Below, in pieces: positions 52,886 through 62,000 of a stretch of DNA of 64,000 bases (positions within the stretch are counted from its first letter, which is position 1; the number at the start of each line of letters is the position of its first letter). The notes beneath the pieces are model-generated. The model ran no database searches. It saw only the letters and a list, made by a program, of their open reading frames with translations, and was not told where the DNA came from. The stretch spans positions 40,611 through 104,610 of the forward strand of contig NZ_JACUUJ010000005.1 in NCBI RefSeq assembly GCF_014859355.1, read 5' to 3'. The DNA comes from Yoonia sp. (lineage in GTDB: Bacteria > Pseudomonadota > Alphaproteobacteria > Rhodobacterales > Rhodobacteraceae). The translations under genes were made by a program, and so were the position numbers.

Positions 52886-53830
52886 TTATTCAAATTCCAT
52901 CTGTTCATAAACGCGGCCCGCGTTGCGGGTTGCCAGTTCCTCAAACGTGTCCAGATGGGTATATGCAGACTGGTCCACGTAATACGCCTCGGCCAGACCA
53001 CCACCTTCGTCGATCAGATTACCGACCTGATTGCGCAGGTGTTCCAGATAGCCTTTGGTATACAGCCGGACCTGATCCATGTTGGTGGGGTGACCATGGC
53101 CGGGGATGACGTAGGTCGCGTTCAGCGGCTCGAAGGCAGTGTCCCAGGTTTCCAGCCAGTCACGGGTGTAGGTGTCTTCGAAAATCGGCAACATCCGTTC
53201 GTGAAACGCCATGTCACCTGAAATCACAAGGCTTTGGTTTGGCAGCCAGACCACGATATCGCCGGGGCTGTGAGCGGGGCCAAGATAGCGCGCCTCGATC
53301 AGGTAGTCGCCCAGTTCCAACGTGTAAGCATCGGTGAAGGTCTGGGTTGGTGCAACGACAGTGGTGCCTGCACTCCGCTCTTTGATCACCTGTTCGGACG
53401 ATTGCAGGCTTTGAAACCCACGGTCAGCGAATGCGGCGGCGGCATCGACATGGGCGATGATCGGCACGCCCTGTTCGACCCAATAGGCGTTGCCCAGCAT
53501 CGCATGGCCCTGACCGTTTTCGTTAAAGACCGCCACGACCGGTTCATCGGTGCGCGCCTTGATTTCTGCGTGCAGGGCGGCGGCCAATCCGTAAGACCCG
53601 CCCGCATTGACAACCACAACGCCTTTGCCAGTGACGATAAAGCTCAGGTTGTTGTTGTGGCCGGCGTTGTCATAAGTGGCGGGTGCTGTGGCGCCAATGG
53701 CAGAAAACACGCCGGGGATGAATTCGACCGGCGCGCTGTAAAGCAATGAACCGGGGTATTGATCGGGGATGTTTTCATTGGCGATTGCCGTGCTGGCCAT
53801 CAGGATGAAAAGGGCTGTCATTCGCATCAT
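52886..53830 (-). CDS. Exported metallo-beta-lactamase-fold protein with degenerate metal motif
   Basis: A 314-residue exported MBL-fold protein with an N-terminal signal (cleavage near TAIANEN), of the SoxH-like group found near sox clusters. The usual HxHxDH motif is missing: the aligned stretch reads VFNENGQGHAMLGNAYW, where the expected ligands are replaced by Asn, Gln, His and Ala. The later ligands remain (GPAHSPGDIVVW, VISGDMAF, VIPGHGHPT). It may bind a single metal or none. Its start overlaps the stop of the intact MBL gene by 4 bp (ATGA), so the pair are co-expressed. Confidence 0.8.
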   Translation of the reverse strand: MMRMTALFILMASTAIANENIPDQYPGSLLYSAPVEFIPGVFSAIGATAPATYDNAGHNNNLSFIVTGKGVVVVNAGGSYGLAAALHAEIKARTDEPVVAVFNENGQGHAMLGNAYWVEQGVPIIAHVDAAAAFADRGFQSLQSSEQVIKERSAGTTVVAPTQTFTDAYTLELGDYLIEARYLGPAHSPGDIVVWLPNQSLVISGDMAFHERMLPIFEDTYTRDWLETWDTAFEPLNATYVIPGHGHPTNMDQVRLYTKGYLEHLRNQVGNLIDEGGGLAEAYYVDQSAYTHLDTFEELATRNAGRVYEQMEFE

Positions 53831-54747
53831 GCGCCCTCGCTTACAAAAACATATCCATCACCTTGCCGCTCGGCACGGCCCAGACCGCCACCGGGCAGGT
53901 GAAAACCGATCAGGCGCATCTGGTCGGTCGCCAGTTGATCCAGCAGCGACAGGCGCGTTTTGGCACCCAACGGGCCGTCCTGATCCGAGCCGGAAAGCCA
54001 TGCGGGCCGTTCAAACGCCAGATGGTGGTTCACGATGCTGTCGCCCACGATCATCACGCTTTCGTTGCCGATGCGCACCTCGAACGCCATATGCCCCGGT
54101 GTGTGGCCGGGGGTGGCACGGGCCGCGACACCGGGCAGAACCTCGGCCCCGTCGGTGAACAGGTTGATCCGATCCGACAGTTCGGCCAGCCGGTTGGCGG
54201 CCCCTACGGCAAAGGTCTGGCGGCCTGTTTCAATCGTGTTCACGGTGTCGGGGTCGGTCCAGTAATCCCATTCGGCCTGCCCCATGTAATAGGTGGCATC
54301 GGGAAAATTCAGATCGTCGAAATCATCCAGCAGACCCCACAGGTGATCGGGGTGGGCATGGGTGAACACCACGTCGGTCACATCAAAAGGGTTCACCCCC
54401 AGCGCATCGAATGCATCCGCCAGCTTGCCGGCGCTTGGCATGAAATCGGGGCCGGACCCCACATCGAACAGCACGACCCGGTCGGCGGTGCGCAACAGCG
54501 TGACATTGCAGTCGGGTTCCAGCACATCGCCGGTGATCCCGTATTTCGTCAGAATATCTTTCGCCTGATCTGGCGGCATATCCCCCAGTGCAAAGGATCT
54601 GGGCAGCACAAGATTGCCATCGCTAAGCGTATCAAGCCTGCGCCCGTCACCCGACAAGGTTGTCTGGCTCCAACTAAGTTGTGGCATGGCAAGGGGCAGC
54701 GCTGCGGCAGCGGCACCTTGCAGCAATGTGCGGCGTGTCAGTTTCAT
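53827..54747 (-). CDS. Tat-exported metallo-beta-lactamase-fold hydrolase (SoxH-like)
   Basis: A 306-residue MBL-fold hydrolase with a twin-arginine signal (KLTRRTLLQGAAAA). The metal motif TDVVFTHAHPDHLWGLLDDF is intact, as are RATPGHTPGHMAFEV and VGDSIVNHHLAF. It resembles the SoxH-type proteins that end many sox clusters; its substrate is unknown. AGGACATC precedes ATG 54747. It is first in a two-gene unit with the degenerate MBL gene, convergent to the YeeE gene. Confidence 0.82.
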   Translation of the reverse strand: MKLTRRTLLQGAAAAALPLAMPQLSWSQTTLSGDGRRLDTLSDGNLVLPRSFALGDMPPDQAKDILTKYGITGDVLEPDCNVTLLRTADRVVLFDVGSGPDFMPSAGKLADAFDALGVNPFDVTDVVFTHAHPDHLWGLLDDFDDLNFPDATYYMGQAEWDYWTDPDTVNTIETGRQTFAVGAANRLAELSDRINLFTDGAEVLPGVAARATPGHTPGHMAFEVRIGNESVMIVGDSIVNHHLAFERPAWLSGSDQDGPLGAKTRLSLLDQLATDQMRLIGFHLPGGGLGRAERQGDGYVFVSEGA

Positions 54748-54816
54748 GATGTCCTCATATTCCGATTTTTGAATGCTATCATTACCGGAATCAAAAGGGA
54801 ACAGATTTGACGCTGC

Positions 54817-55662
54817 CTACAGCCCGAAAGGAAACGTTTCTTCCTCTCCATTGCCTGCCAGCACCGGGGTCGGTGTGACCGCCTTTGTTGTGTCGCACCA
54901 GACAAAGGCATCGTATTGGGCGGACAGGCTGGCAAGGCTATAATGGCGCGAGCGTTCGGTATCAGGGCGGTAAATCACGCCGATATAGCGTTCAAGGCGT
55001 GGGGCGGACAGCACCCGGCGCATCGCATCGTTGCCGGGGTTGCGAAAATCGAACAGGAACCTGTCCATGTCGATGGCGTGGCACAGCGTCTCGATACTGT
55101 CAGCCAATGGGGGGCGGGCGGTTTTCATTTCCATCGGTCCGTCCCAGTCGGACGCGGCTGCAACGGTGCCCGCTGCGGTGCCGAACCCGATCAGCGCGAT
55201 CACATCGTGATCAAGACTGCCGACGATCAGCAGGCTGGGCGATTGCACCTGATGCAGGAAGTTTTCTGCCAGATCGGGCCGCCCCCCGCGCGACACGACT
55301 GTCGCCACCCTGCCGCGCAATTTCGCCGCAGCGACCAGCGCCGCCGCGGCCCCTGTGCTGGCCCCGAACAGCCCGACAGGCAAATCGGCGATATACGTTT
55401 CCGAACTGATCCAGACCATCGCCTCGACCACGCGTTCGGCCAGCAGGGGGATGTCAAAGACATTGCGGCGGTCCTGCGCCTCTTGCTCTGTCAAGAGGTC
55501 GAACAGAAGTGTCGCAACGCCACGCGCGTTCAGGTCTATGGCAACGCGCTGGTTGCGCGGGCTTAGTCGGCTGGAACCACGACCATGCACAAAGACCACG
55601 ATGCCTTGCGCATGCTTGGGCACAGTCAGTTCGCCAGTCAGTGCGACCGGTGGAATGGCCAC
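54817..55662 (-). CDS. Chimaeric protein: dienelactone hydrolase-like N-terminus joined to erythromycin esterase-like C-terminus
   Basis: A 281-residue frame that joins pieces of two families. Residues 1 to about 150 are a dienelactone-hydrolase-like alpha/beta hydrolase (VVFVHGRGSSRLSPRNQ, nucleophile elbow VGLFGASTGAAAAL, SLLIVGSLDHDVIAL). From about residue 153 (GFGTAAGTVAAASDWDGP) to the end (YIGVIYRPDTERSRHY, DAFVWCDT, ETFPFGL) it matches the tail of erythromycin-esterase-like proteins. The catalytic histidine expected near the end of the hydrolase is lost. In related genomes these are two adjacent full-length genes, so an in-frame deletion is the simplest origin. The start is GTG 55662, directly after the phosphoribosyltransferase stop. 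Activity is doubtful. Confidence 0.75.
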   Translation of the reverse strand: MAIPPVALTGELTVPKHAQGIVVFVHGRGSSRLSPRNQRVAIDLNARGVATLLFDLLTEQEAQDRRNVFDIPLLAERVVEAMVWISSETYIADLPVGLFGASTGAAAALVAAAKLRGRVATVVSRGGRPDLAENFLHQVQSPSLLIVGSLDHDVIALIGFGTAAGTVAAASDWDGPMEMKTARPPLADSIETLCHAIDMDRFLFDFRNPGNDAMRRVLSAPRLERYIGVIYRPDTERSRHYSLASLSAQYDAFVWCDTTKAVTPTPVLAGNGEEETFPFGL

Positions 55663-56352
55663 CTACCGCTGGCTGATGATGCGCGCGGCTTTGCCGCCGT
55701 TTGCTGGGAATTGCGCCATCAGACGGATGACGTCTTCATCGGTCAACTGGCGAAAATCACGGTAAAATGCGCCAACGCCCCGAAAAAGCCGGGCGCGCAA
55801 CAGGCAAACGATATCATCCGCCAGCCCGGTCAACGCTGCAAGGGCGCTTTCCGGGGCGACAGGCAAGGCAACGACAATGCGGCGTGCGCCCTGATCTTTC
55901 AGCGCGCGCAGGGCGGCTTTCATTGTGGCACCGGTGGCCAGCCCGTCATCAATCACGATGGCGGTGCGGTCTGCGGGGTTTTCACGCGGGCGGTCGCCTA
56001 GATACCGTTCCTTGCGCCTGTCAAGTTCGGCAAGCTGCTGGGCTTGGGCGCGGCGAATGAATGTATCGGTGGCACCGGAAATCTGGCGGATATGTTCGTT
56101 CATCTCGATCCGGTTGCTGCCTTCGGCAATCGCCCCCAAAGCAACTTCGGGGTTGCCGGGGGCGCCAATCTTGCGCACCAAAATAAGGTCAAGCGGCGCA
56201 TGCAGCATGTGGGCAACCTGTGCTGCCACCGGCACACCACCGCGCGGCAAGGCATAGATCACTGGATCAACCAGTTTCATTCCGGCCAGTTTCTCGCCCA
56301 ACTGCCGCCCTGCATCGGTCCGATCCGCAAATCTGAGATAATGGTCTGCCAT
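55663..56352 (-). CDS. Phosphoribosyltransferase family protein
   Basis: A 229-residue protein with the type I PRTase fold. The PRPP motif is TAIVIDDGLATGATM near residue 125, and YALPRGGVPVAAQVAHML and DLILVRKIGAPGNPE mark the N-terminal part. Members of this group sit beside dienelactone-hydrolase-like and erythromycin-esterase-like genes in stress islands; their substrate is unknown. ATG 56352 begins the homology; the frame is open 36 codons further upstream without family likeness. It directly abuts the chimaeric gene. Confidence 0.82.
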   Translation of the reverse strand: MADHYLRFADRTDAGRQLGEKLAGMKLVDPVIYALPRGGVPVAAQVAHMLHAPLDLILVRKIGAPGNPEVALGAIAEGSNRIEMNEHIRQISGATDTFIRRAQAQQLAELDRRKERYLGDRPRENPADRTAIVIDDGLATGATMKAALRALKDQGARRIVVALPVAPESALAALTGLADDIVCLLRARLFRGVGAFYRDFRQLTDEDVIRLMAQFPANGGKAARIISQR

Positions 56353-56559
56353 GTAAAAATGATGCCACCGCGACAGGCCGGGCGGGTTGATCTTGCTCAA
56401 ATCAATTACCGGAAATCTGGCGCGTATCCACTCGGCGTTTTCTCGCTGATGGCAGGGCATAAGCGACGGTTTTTGATCTGGCGCAATTCAGAGTGCGATT
56501 TTTTCTGACACGCTGCTGACAAGTAAGTGCGCACCGTTCCAGCCAAAGGAAATCCGCCG

Positions 56560-56814
56560 ATGATTGTGAAACACGCCTTTCTACAAGATAAAGTCATTTC
56601 TGGCGATGGCGTCATGCGTTGCCGGTTATCGGGCATTTCAAAAGAGATTCCGACAGAGCTGCGTAGATACGTGGCCGCTTTGGGCCCCGCACCCAGAAAT
56701 ACATTGGAAACCTTTGTCGATCTGAGCATGTCAGACAATGAAATCGCAACGTATTTTGACATACCACGCCATTGCATTGGCAAGTTGCGCCAGATTTGGA
56801 ACATCATCCCATAA
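56560..56814 (+). CDS. Small hypothetical protein with HTH-like C-terminus
   Basis: An 84-residue protein of unknown function. It begins with a short beta-rich stretch (IVKHAFLQDKVISGDGVMRCRLS), and its C-terminal third, LSMSDNEIATYFDIPRHCIGKLRQIW, looks like a helix-turn-helix. AAAGGA lies 9 bp before ATG 56560. It stands alone between the divergent phosphoribosyltransferase gene and the convergent universal stress gene, which begins its stop 16 bp away. It may be a small regulator of the stress genes (inference). Confidence 0.6.
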   Translation: MIVKHAFLQDKVISGDGVMRCRLSGISKEIPTELRRYVAALGPAPRNTLETFVDLSMSDNEIATYFDIPRHCIGKLRQIWNIIP

Positions 56815-56829
56815 CGCTGTGACCCTTGG

Positions 56830-57357
56830 TTATTTGACGGTGACGACGATCTGTGTAGCGGAATGCAGCACCTTTTGCGAAACGCTGCCCAAGACTGCAG
56901 ACCGCACAGTGCCAAGCCCGCGTGACCCCATGACGATCATGTCGGTCATGTGCGCGTCGGCAGCTTCAAGGATTTCATCTGCAAAGTCTCCGTCCAGCAC
57001 TATGGTTTCGACGTGGCGCGCGCCCAGTTCTTCGCTTCGGTTTTTGGCGTATGTGGTCAACTGTTCCCCAAGGGCTGCGATCAGGCGCATTGATTTCCCC
57101 TCTGACCGGCTTGCGGCCAGAAAGTCATAAGGTGTGCGACCACTTGGCACGAAATCCGGGGTATCGGTCTCGGGCACAGATGACACCAAATGTTCGATCT
57201 CTGCCATGCGCGCCAATTCTTTGGCGGGGCGTCCCTGCATCAGCACATGCACAATCACCAGTTTTGCATCCAGTGACTTTGCCAGTTCTGCCGCAACATC
57301 CAGCGCCCGACGGCCGTTGTCAGATCCGTCGTAAGCCGCCAAAAGGTTCTTGATCAT
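56830..57357 (-). CDS. Universal stress protein, UspA family
   Basis: A 175-residue cytoplasmic protein with one Usp domain. The start is KNLLAAYDGSDNGRRALDVA, and the ATP-binding motif near the C-terminus is MGSRGLGTVRSAVLGSVSQKVLH, with the G-2x-G-9x-G-S pattern, so this is an ATP-binding type. A family-atypical insert of about 25 residues sits between the second strand and the long helix. It lies downstream of the Hsp20/CFA-synthase remnant. Confidence 0.88.
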   Translation of the reverse strand: MIKNLLAAYDGSDNGRRALDVAAELAKSLDAKLVIVHVLMQGRPAKELARMAEIEHLVSSVPETDTPDFVPSGRTPYDFLAASRSEGKSMRLIAALGEQLTTYAKNRSEELGARHVETIVLDGDFADEILEAADAHMTDMIVMGSRGLGTVRSAVLGSVSQKVLHSATQIVVTVK

Positions 57358-57440
57358 TTTGGATTCCCTTCATGTTCTGGTGCTTTGGCACGATGCTAAC
57401 GGACCCGCCGGTTTGCCGGTTGATCAGGGTCAATGCGGGT

Positions 57441-57984
57441 TTATTCGGTGGCCCGCCGGGTGACGTGATGGCGGGGGTGCGAATAAAGATAATCCCGTGT
57501 TGCAGGGACCGCATCGATCTTGCGCGATAGTTGCAACTGGAAAACGGCCTGTTGGCCGTGCCGGAACGTCTGTTCGCTGGCGGCCAGATAAAATCGCCAC
57601 ATCCGCACAAAGCGTTCATCATAAATCGCGGCGACAGCATCGCGGTTCGCGTTGAAACGATCAAACCAGTGGCGCAGGGTACAGGCGTGATGCAGGCGCA
57701 ATACCCTCGAAGTCGGCAAGCCAAAGCTGGGTATTTTCGACCGCGCGCATGCCTTCTGACAAGGTTGGAATATAGCCGCCGGGAAAGATATATTTTTTGA
57801 TCCAGGGGTTTTTCGCCTCTGCCGGGATGCGCGCCGGTTGGGGTGGTTCAGTGACGCAAAATTCCCTGTCGGTTTCACTGACTTTCGACTGGATAAACAA
57901 TTGCGTTCCGCCGGCGAATATTTCACTGCCAAATGAATCGAACAGGCTGTCCATCTCGTTGCGCAAGGCTGTGATCGGGTTGTC
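57441..57984 (-). pseudogene. Hsp20::CFA synthase remnant with a frameshift
   Basis: Reading on the minus strand, about 57984-57852 encodes an Hsp20-like N-terminus (NPITALRNEMDSLFDSFG, then KVSETDREFCVTE). The same frame then passes into the end of a cyclopropane-fatty-acyl-phospholipid synthase (WIKKYIFPGGYIPTLSEGM). At the CCC run at 57704-57706 one extra base shifts the frame. The CFA-synthase tail continues in another frame (VLRLHHACTLRHW, then AAIYDERFVRMWRFYLAASE, AVPATRDYL) to the stop at 57441. Both genes are thus reduced to fragments joined by a deletion, and the result is further broken by the shift. Confidence 0.75.
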
Positions 57985-58089
57985 GGCGCTGGCGCGGCCA
58001 TAACAAAGTGCACCGACGGGCAATTGAGCAAAGTCAAATGCCGGACATGTTTCTCTGTTACACAGGGCTGGTTTTCGAAAGGGTCCAAG

Positions 58090-58965
58090 ATGTCCGGGAC
58101 AGCGCGCGCTTTGCAAGTTGACAACCGCCTGGTCGCTGACAAGCTGGAAACGGTTGCCGAATTGCTGGACCGCCAGAAGGCCAACCCGTTTCGCATAAGG
58201 GCCTACCGCGATGCCGCGACATATCTGACAACATTGCCACAGCCCGTCAGTGCCGTGCTTGCCAAAGGGGGTGCCCGCGCACTGGAAGCATTACCCACGA
58301 TCGGCCCGTCGATTGCAGCAGCGATTGTTGAAATTTTGCAAACCGGGGATCTGCGCATGTTGCAAACGTTGCGCGGTGATCTGGACCCCGAGAAGTTGTT
58401 TCAAGTGATACCAACGATCGGGCCGGCACTGGCTGCGGCGATTCACGAAAACCTTGGCATCGACACGTTAGAGGCACTGGAGGCGGCAGCTCTTGACGGC
58501 AGGCTTGCCACTGTCGCAGGTTTCGGGCCGCGCCGTGTGCGCAGCGTTCTTTATGCGTTGGACGGTTTGCTGGCGCGGCGGCGGATGCTTGGTGCGGGGG
58601 CTGATCAGCTGCCGCCTCCGGTGCCAAAGGTGCTGGATATTGACCGTGAATACCGGATGCGGGCGCAGGGCGGATTATTGCCGATGATCGCACCGAAACG
58701 GTTCAACCCCTCAAAAATAGCTTGGTTGCCAATTCTGCATGCGCAAAGGGGCGACTGGCATTTTACAGCCACGTTTTCAAATACCCAACGGGCGCATCAA
58801 CTGGGCCGGACCGATGATTGGGTCGTCATCCGCTATGACAAGGACAGCGCGGCAGTGGGGCAATGCACGGTTGTGACCGAACAGCGTGGGCCGTTGGCGG
58901 GCAAGCGCGTGGTGCGAGGCCACGAGGCCGCTAGCGCGGCCTATCATGCCGGATCGATCCGGTGA
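58090..58965 (+). CDS. Helix-hairpin-helix protein (DNA polymerase beta/X N-terminal-like)
   Basis: A 291-residue protein. Residues about 5-190 look like the 8-kDa and fingers parts of family X DNA polymerases: VADKLETVAELLDRQKANPFRIRAYRDAATYL, then two helix-hairpin-helix repeats (LPTIGPSIAAAI, IPTIGPALAAAI) and VAGFGPRRVRSVL. There is no polymerase palm motif, so it probably binds DNA without synthesising it. The C-terminal third (WHFTATFSNTQRAHQLGRTDDWVVI) is a separate conserved domain. ATG 58090 is preferred to 58024 because homology starts there. It is divergent from the Hsp20 remnant and 85 bp before the large kinase gene. Confidence 0.8.
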   Translation: MSGTARALQVDNRLVADKLETVAELLDRQKANPFRIRAYRDAATYLTTLPQPVSAVLAKGGARALEALPTIGPSIAAAIVEILQTGDLRMLQTLRGDLDPEKLFQVIPTIGPALAAAIHENLGIDTLEALEAAALDGRLATVAGFGPRRVRSVLYALDGLLARRRMLGAGADQLPPPVPKVLDIDREYRMRAQGGLLPMIAPKRFNPSKIAWLPILHAQRGDWHFTATFSNTQRAHQLGRTDDWVVIRYDKDSAAVGQCTVVTEQRGPLAGKRVVRGHEAASAAYHAGSIR

Positions 58966-59050
58966 CTTTGCGGCATGTGAAAAACTGGCATACCTCGGAA
59001 AACCTGCTTATCGTAAAGCGGTAACACTTCGATTTCCAAGGGCACGTGGC

Positions 59051-62000
59051 ATGGCGAAAAAGAACGATAATCGACCGCGCCGCACGCCTGGCATGACAAC
59101 CGACACCCCCAAGGCCCCTGCGGCGGCCCCACCCCGCAACGCTGAAAATCGCGCTGGGTTGGTTGTTGGGCTTGGCGCCTCTGCTGGCGGGTTGCAGGCC
59201 CTCAGCCGTTTTCTCAATGCGATGCCCGCAACAAGTGGCGCGGCGTTTGTCGTGATCCATCACGCGGACCCCGACCATGAAAGCCTGATGGTTGATCTGC
59301 TGGCCAAGCAGACCGACATGACCGTTGTTTTTGCACAGGATAAAACCCCTATCTTGCCCAACCACGTCTATGTGATTCCGCCAAAATGGTTTTTGCAGGT
59401 TGAAAAAGGGCACCTGCGCCTGACAGAGCCGATCGCGCAACATGGGGTGCGATTGCCGATCAATGTCTTCCTGCGGTCGCTGGCCGCTGATCAGGAACAA
59501 AATGCGGTGGCGATCATCCTGTCGGGAACCGGCAGTGACGGTGCGCAAGGCAGCCAGAGCATCAAAGAACACGGCGGGCTGGTGCTGGTGCAAGACCCTG
59601 ATGAGGCCGCACATGATGGAATGCCCCGCAGCGCGCTTGCCACCGAAGCGGCAGACCACGTTTTGCCGGTGGATGACATGCCTGCCATCATCGCGAAATA
59701 CGCCAAGCACCCCTACAGCGCCGATGGTCGCGCCGCCAAGGCATTGGGTGAAAATGCACGCAGGGTATTGGAACAGATCATTTCGACCCTGAATGCCGCG
59801 ACTCCGATCAATTTCGCAATGTACAAGACTGGCACGATGCTGCGGCGGATCCAACGCCGCATGGCGCTGCATCACATGGAAGATTCGCACGAATATCTTG
59901 CGCTGTTAAAAGACAATCCGACCGAGGTGATGCGCCTTTGCAGTGATCTTTTGATCAGCGTAACGTCGTTTTTCCGCGATCCGGATACCTTTGATTATCT
60001 GGCGCAGAACGTGCTGCCCGGTCTGGTTGCGGGCCGGTCCGCCGGTCCGCCGATCCGGGTTTGGGTCCCGGCCTGCGCCACCGGCGAAGAAGCCTATTCG
60101 CTGGCCATGCTGTTGATCGAGGCGATTTCCAATTCAGGCAAAGACATCAAGTTGCAGGTCTTTGCATCTGACGTTGATGAAAATGCGCTTGCTGTGGCCC
60201 GGGCCGGCATCTACCCTGAAACCATCGCGGCTGCGGTCAATCCCGACCGCCTGGCGCGGTTTTTCTTCAAACACCATCACACCTATCGCGTCATTCCTGC
60301 ATTGCGTGATGCGGTTGTTTTCACAAACCAAAACATTTTGGCGGATGCGCCGTTTTCCAAGATTGATCTGGTCTCTTGCCGCAATCTTTTGATTTATCTG
60401 AACCCTTATGCGCAGGAACAGGTTATCCGGATGTTCCATTTCGCCCTGAATGAACACGGAATATTGTTTCTGGGACCATCGGAGACAGCCAATAATCACG
60501 AAATCTATTTTCGCCCAAAGTCTAAAAAATACAGGGTTTATGAACGTCTGGCCGCGCTGGGGCAGCGGCCATATGAATTGTCTTTGCCGCGCCGGATGTT
60601 TGCGGAATCACATGTGCCGCCCCCGCAGTCGACTGAACCGCAATCGAGCCGACGTTTGGCAGACCTGAGCCAAAAACTTTTGATCGAACGCTACGCGCCC
60701 GCTGCGGTGTTGATCAATGCGCGGATGGAATGCCTTTATTTCCAAGGTCCGACAGACCGTTACCTCAAGGTGCCGACAGGAGAGGCAAACCAGAACCTCT
60801 TGGCGATGGCGCGCGACGGGATTGGTGCGCAAATGGGCAGCGCCGTGCGGGCCGCCATTCACCAAAACAAGAATGTAACGCGCATTTCTGTGGTAAACCG
60901 CGACGGCGATAATGTGACGTTCAGGATTGATGTGCATCCCATGGCCATTGATGATGCGCGGCTGTTCCTTGTCGCCTTTTCCGATCAGGTACAGCCCGAC
61001 ACCAGCATGATGCTGGATGATGTTCCAAAAGACAGCTGTGCCTATCGCCAACTGGAAGCCGAGCTTGAGACGACCCGCCAGGATCTTCAGGATACGATAC
61101 GGGATTTCGAGCTTTCGACAGAAGAGTTGAAGGCCACGCATGAAGAAGCGATGTCGATGAACGAAGAGTTTCAATCGACAAACGAAGAACTGGAAACGTC
61201 CCGGGAAGAATTGCAATCGCTGAATGAGGAATTGACCACGCTGAATGCCCAGTTGCAGCAAAAGGTCGATGAAGAACATGCTCTTTCAGATGATTTGCAC
61301 AACTTGCTGTTCAGTGCGGGCATTGCCACGCTGTTTCTTGACCGTGATCTAAAGATCAAGCTGTTCACCCCCGCGATGCGACAATTGTTCAATCTGATCG
61401 CCACTGATGTGGGCCGTCCCTTTGGTGATATCACGGGCAAGGTGCATGATCCTGCGCTGATCAAAGATGCGCAGCGGGTCATGGCCGGCCAGTCCCCGGT
61501 CGATGTAGAAGTAAAATCGGACAGCGGCGCATGGTATATCAGGCGCGTCCTGCCCTACAAAATGCAAAACGGGCAGACGAACGGCGTTGTCATCACCTTT
61601 AGCGAAGTGACCGAGATCAAGCAGATTCAAGAGGCACACGAACAGGCAAAGTGGTTTTCCGACAATATTATCGCCACCATCCGCGAGCCGCTGCTGGTGC
61701 TGGATAAAGACTTCAACATCGTTCTTGCCAGCCGGTCGTTTCACCAGATGTTCCAGACAATACCGGCGCAGACGGATGGGCAAAACCTGTTCCAATTGCA
61801 GAACGCAAAGTGGAATCAGCGGCAACTGCGTGATCTGCTGGAACGGGTCTTGCCCGACCAGACAACAGTAGAAAGCTATCAGATCACCATTGAAACCGCG
61901 GCGGTTGGTCCAAGGACCATGGTGCTAAATGCCCGCCGGTTGGAAGGCAACCGCCTTGAGAGTGATCTGATCCTGTTGGCGATCGAGGACATGACAGACC

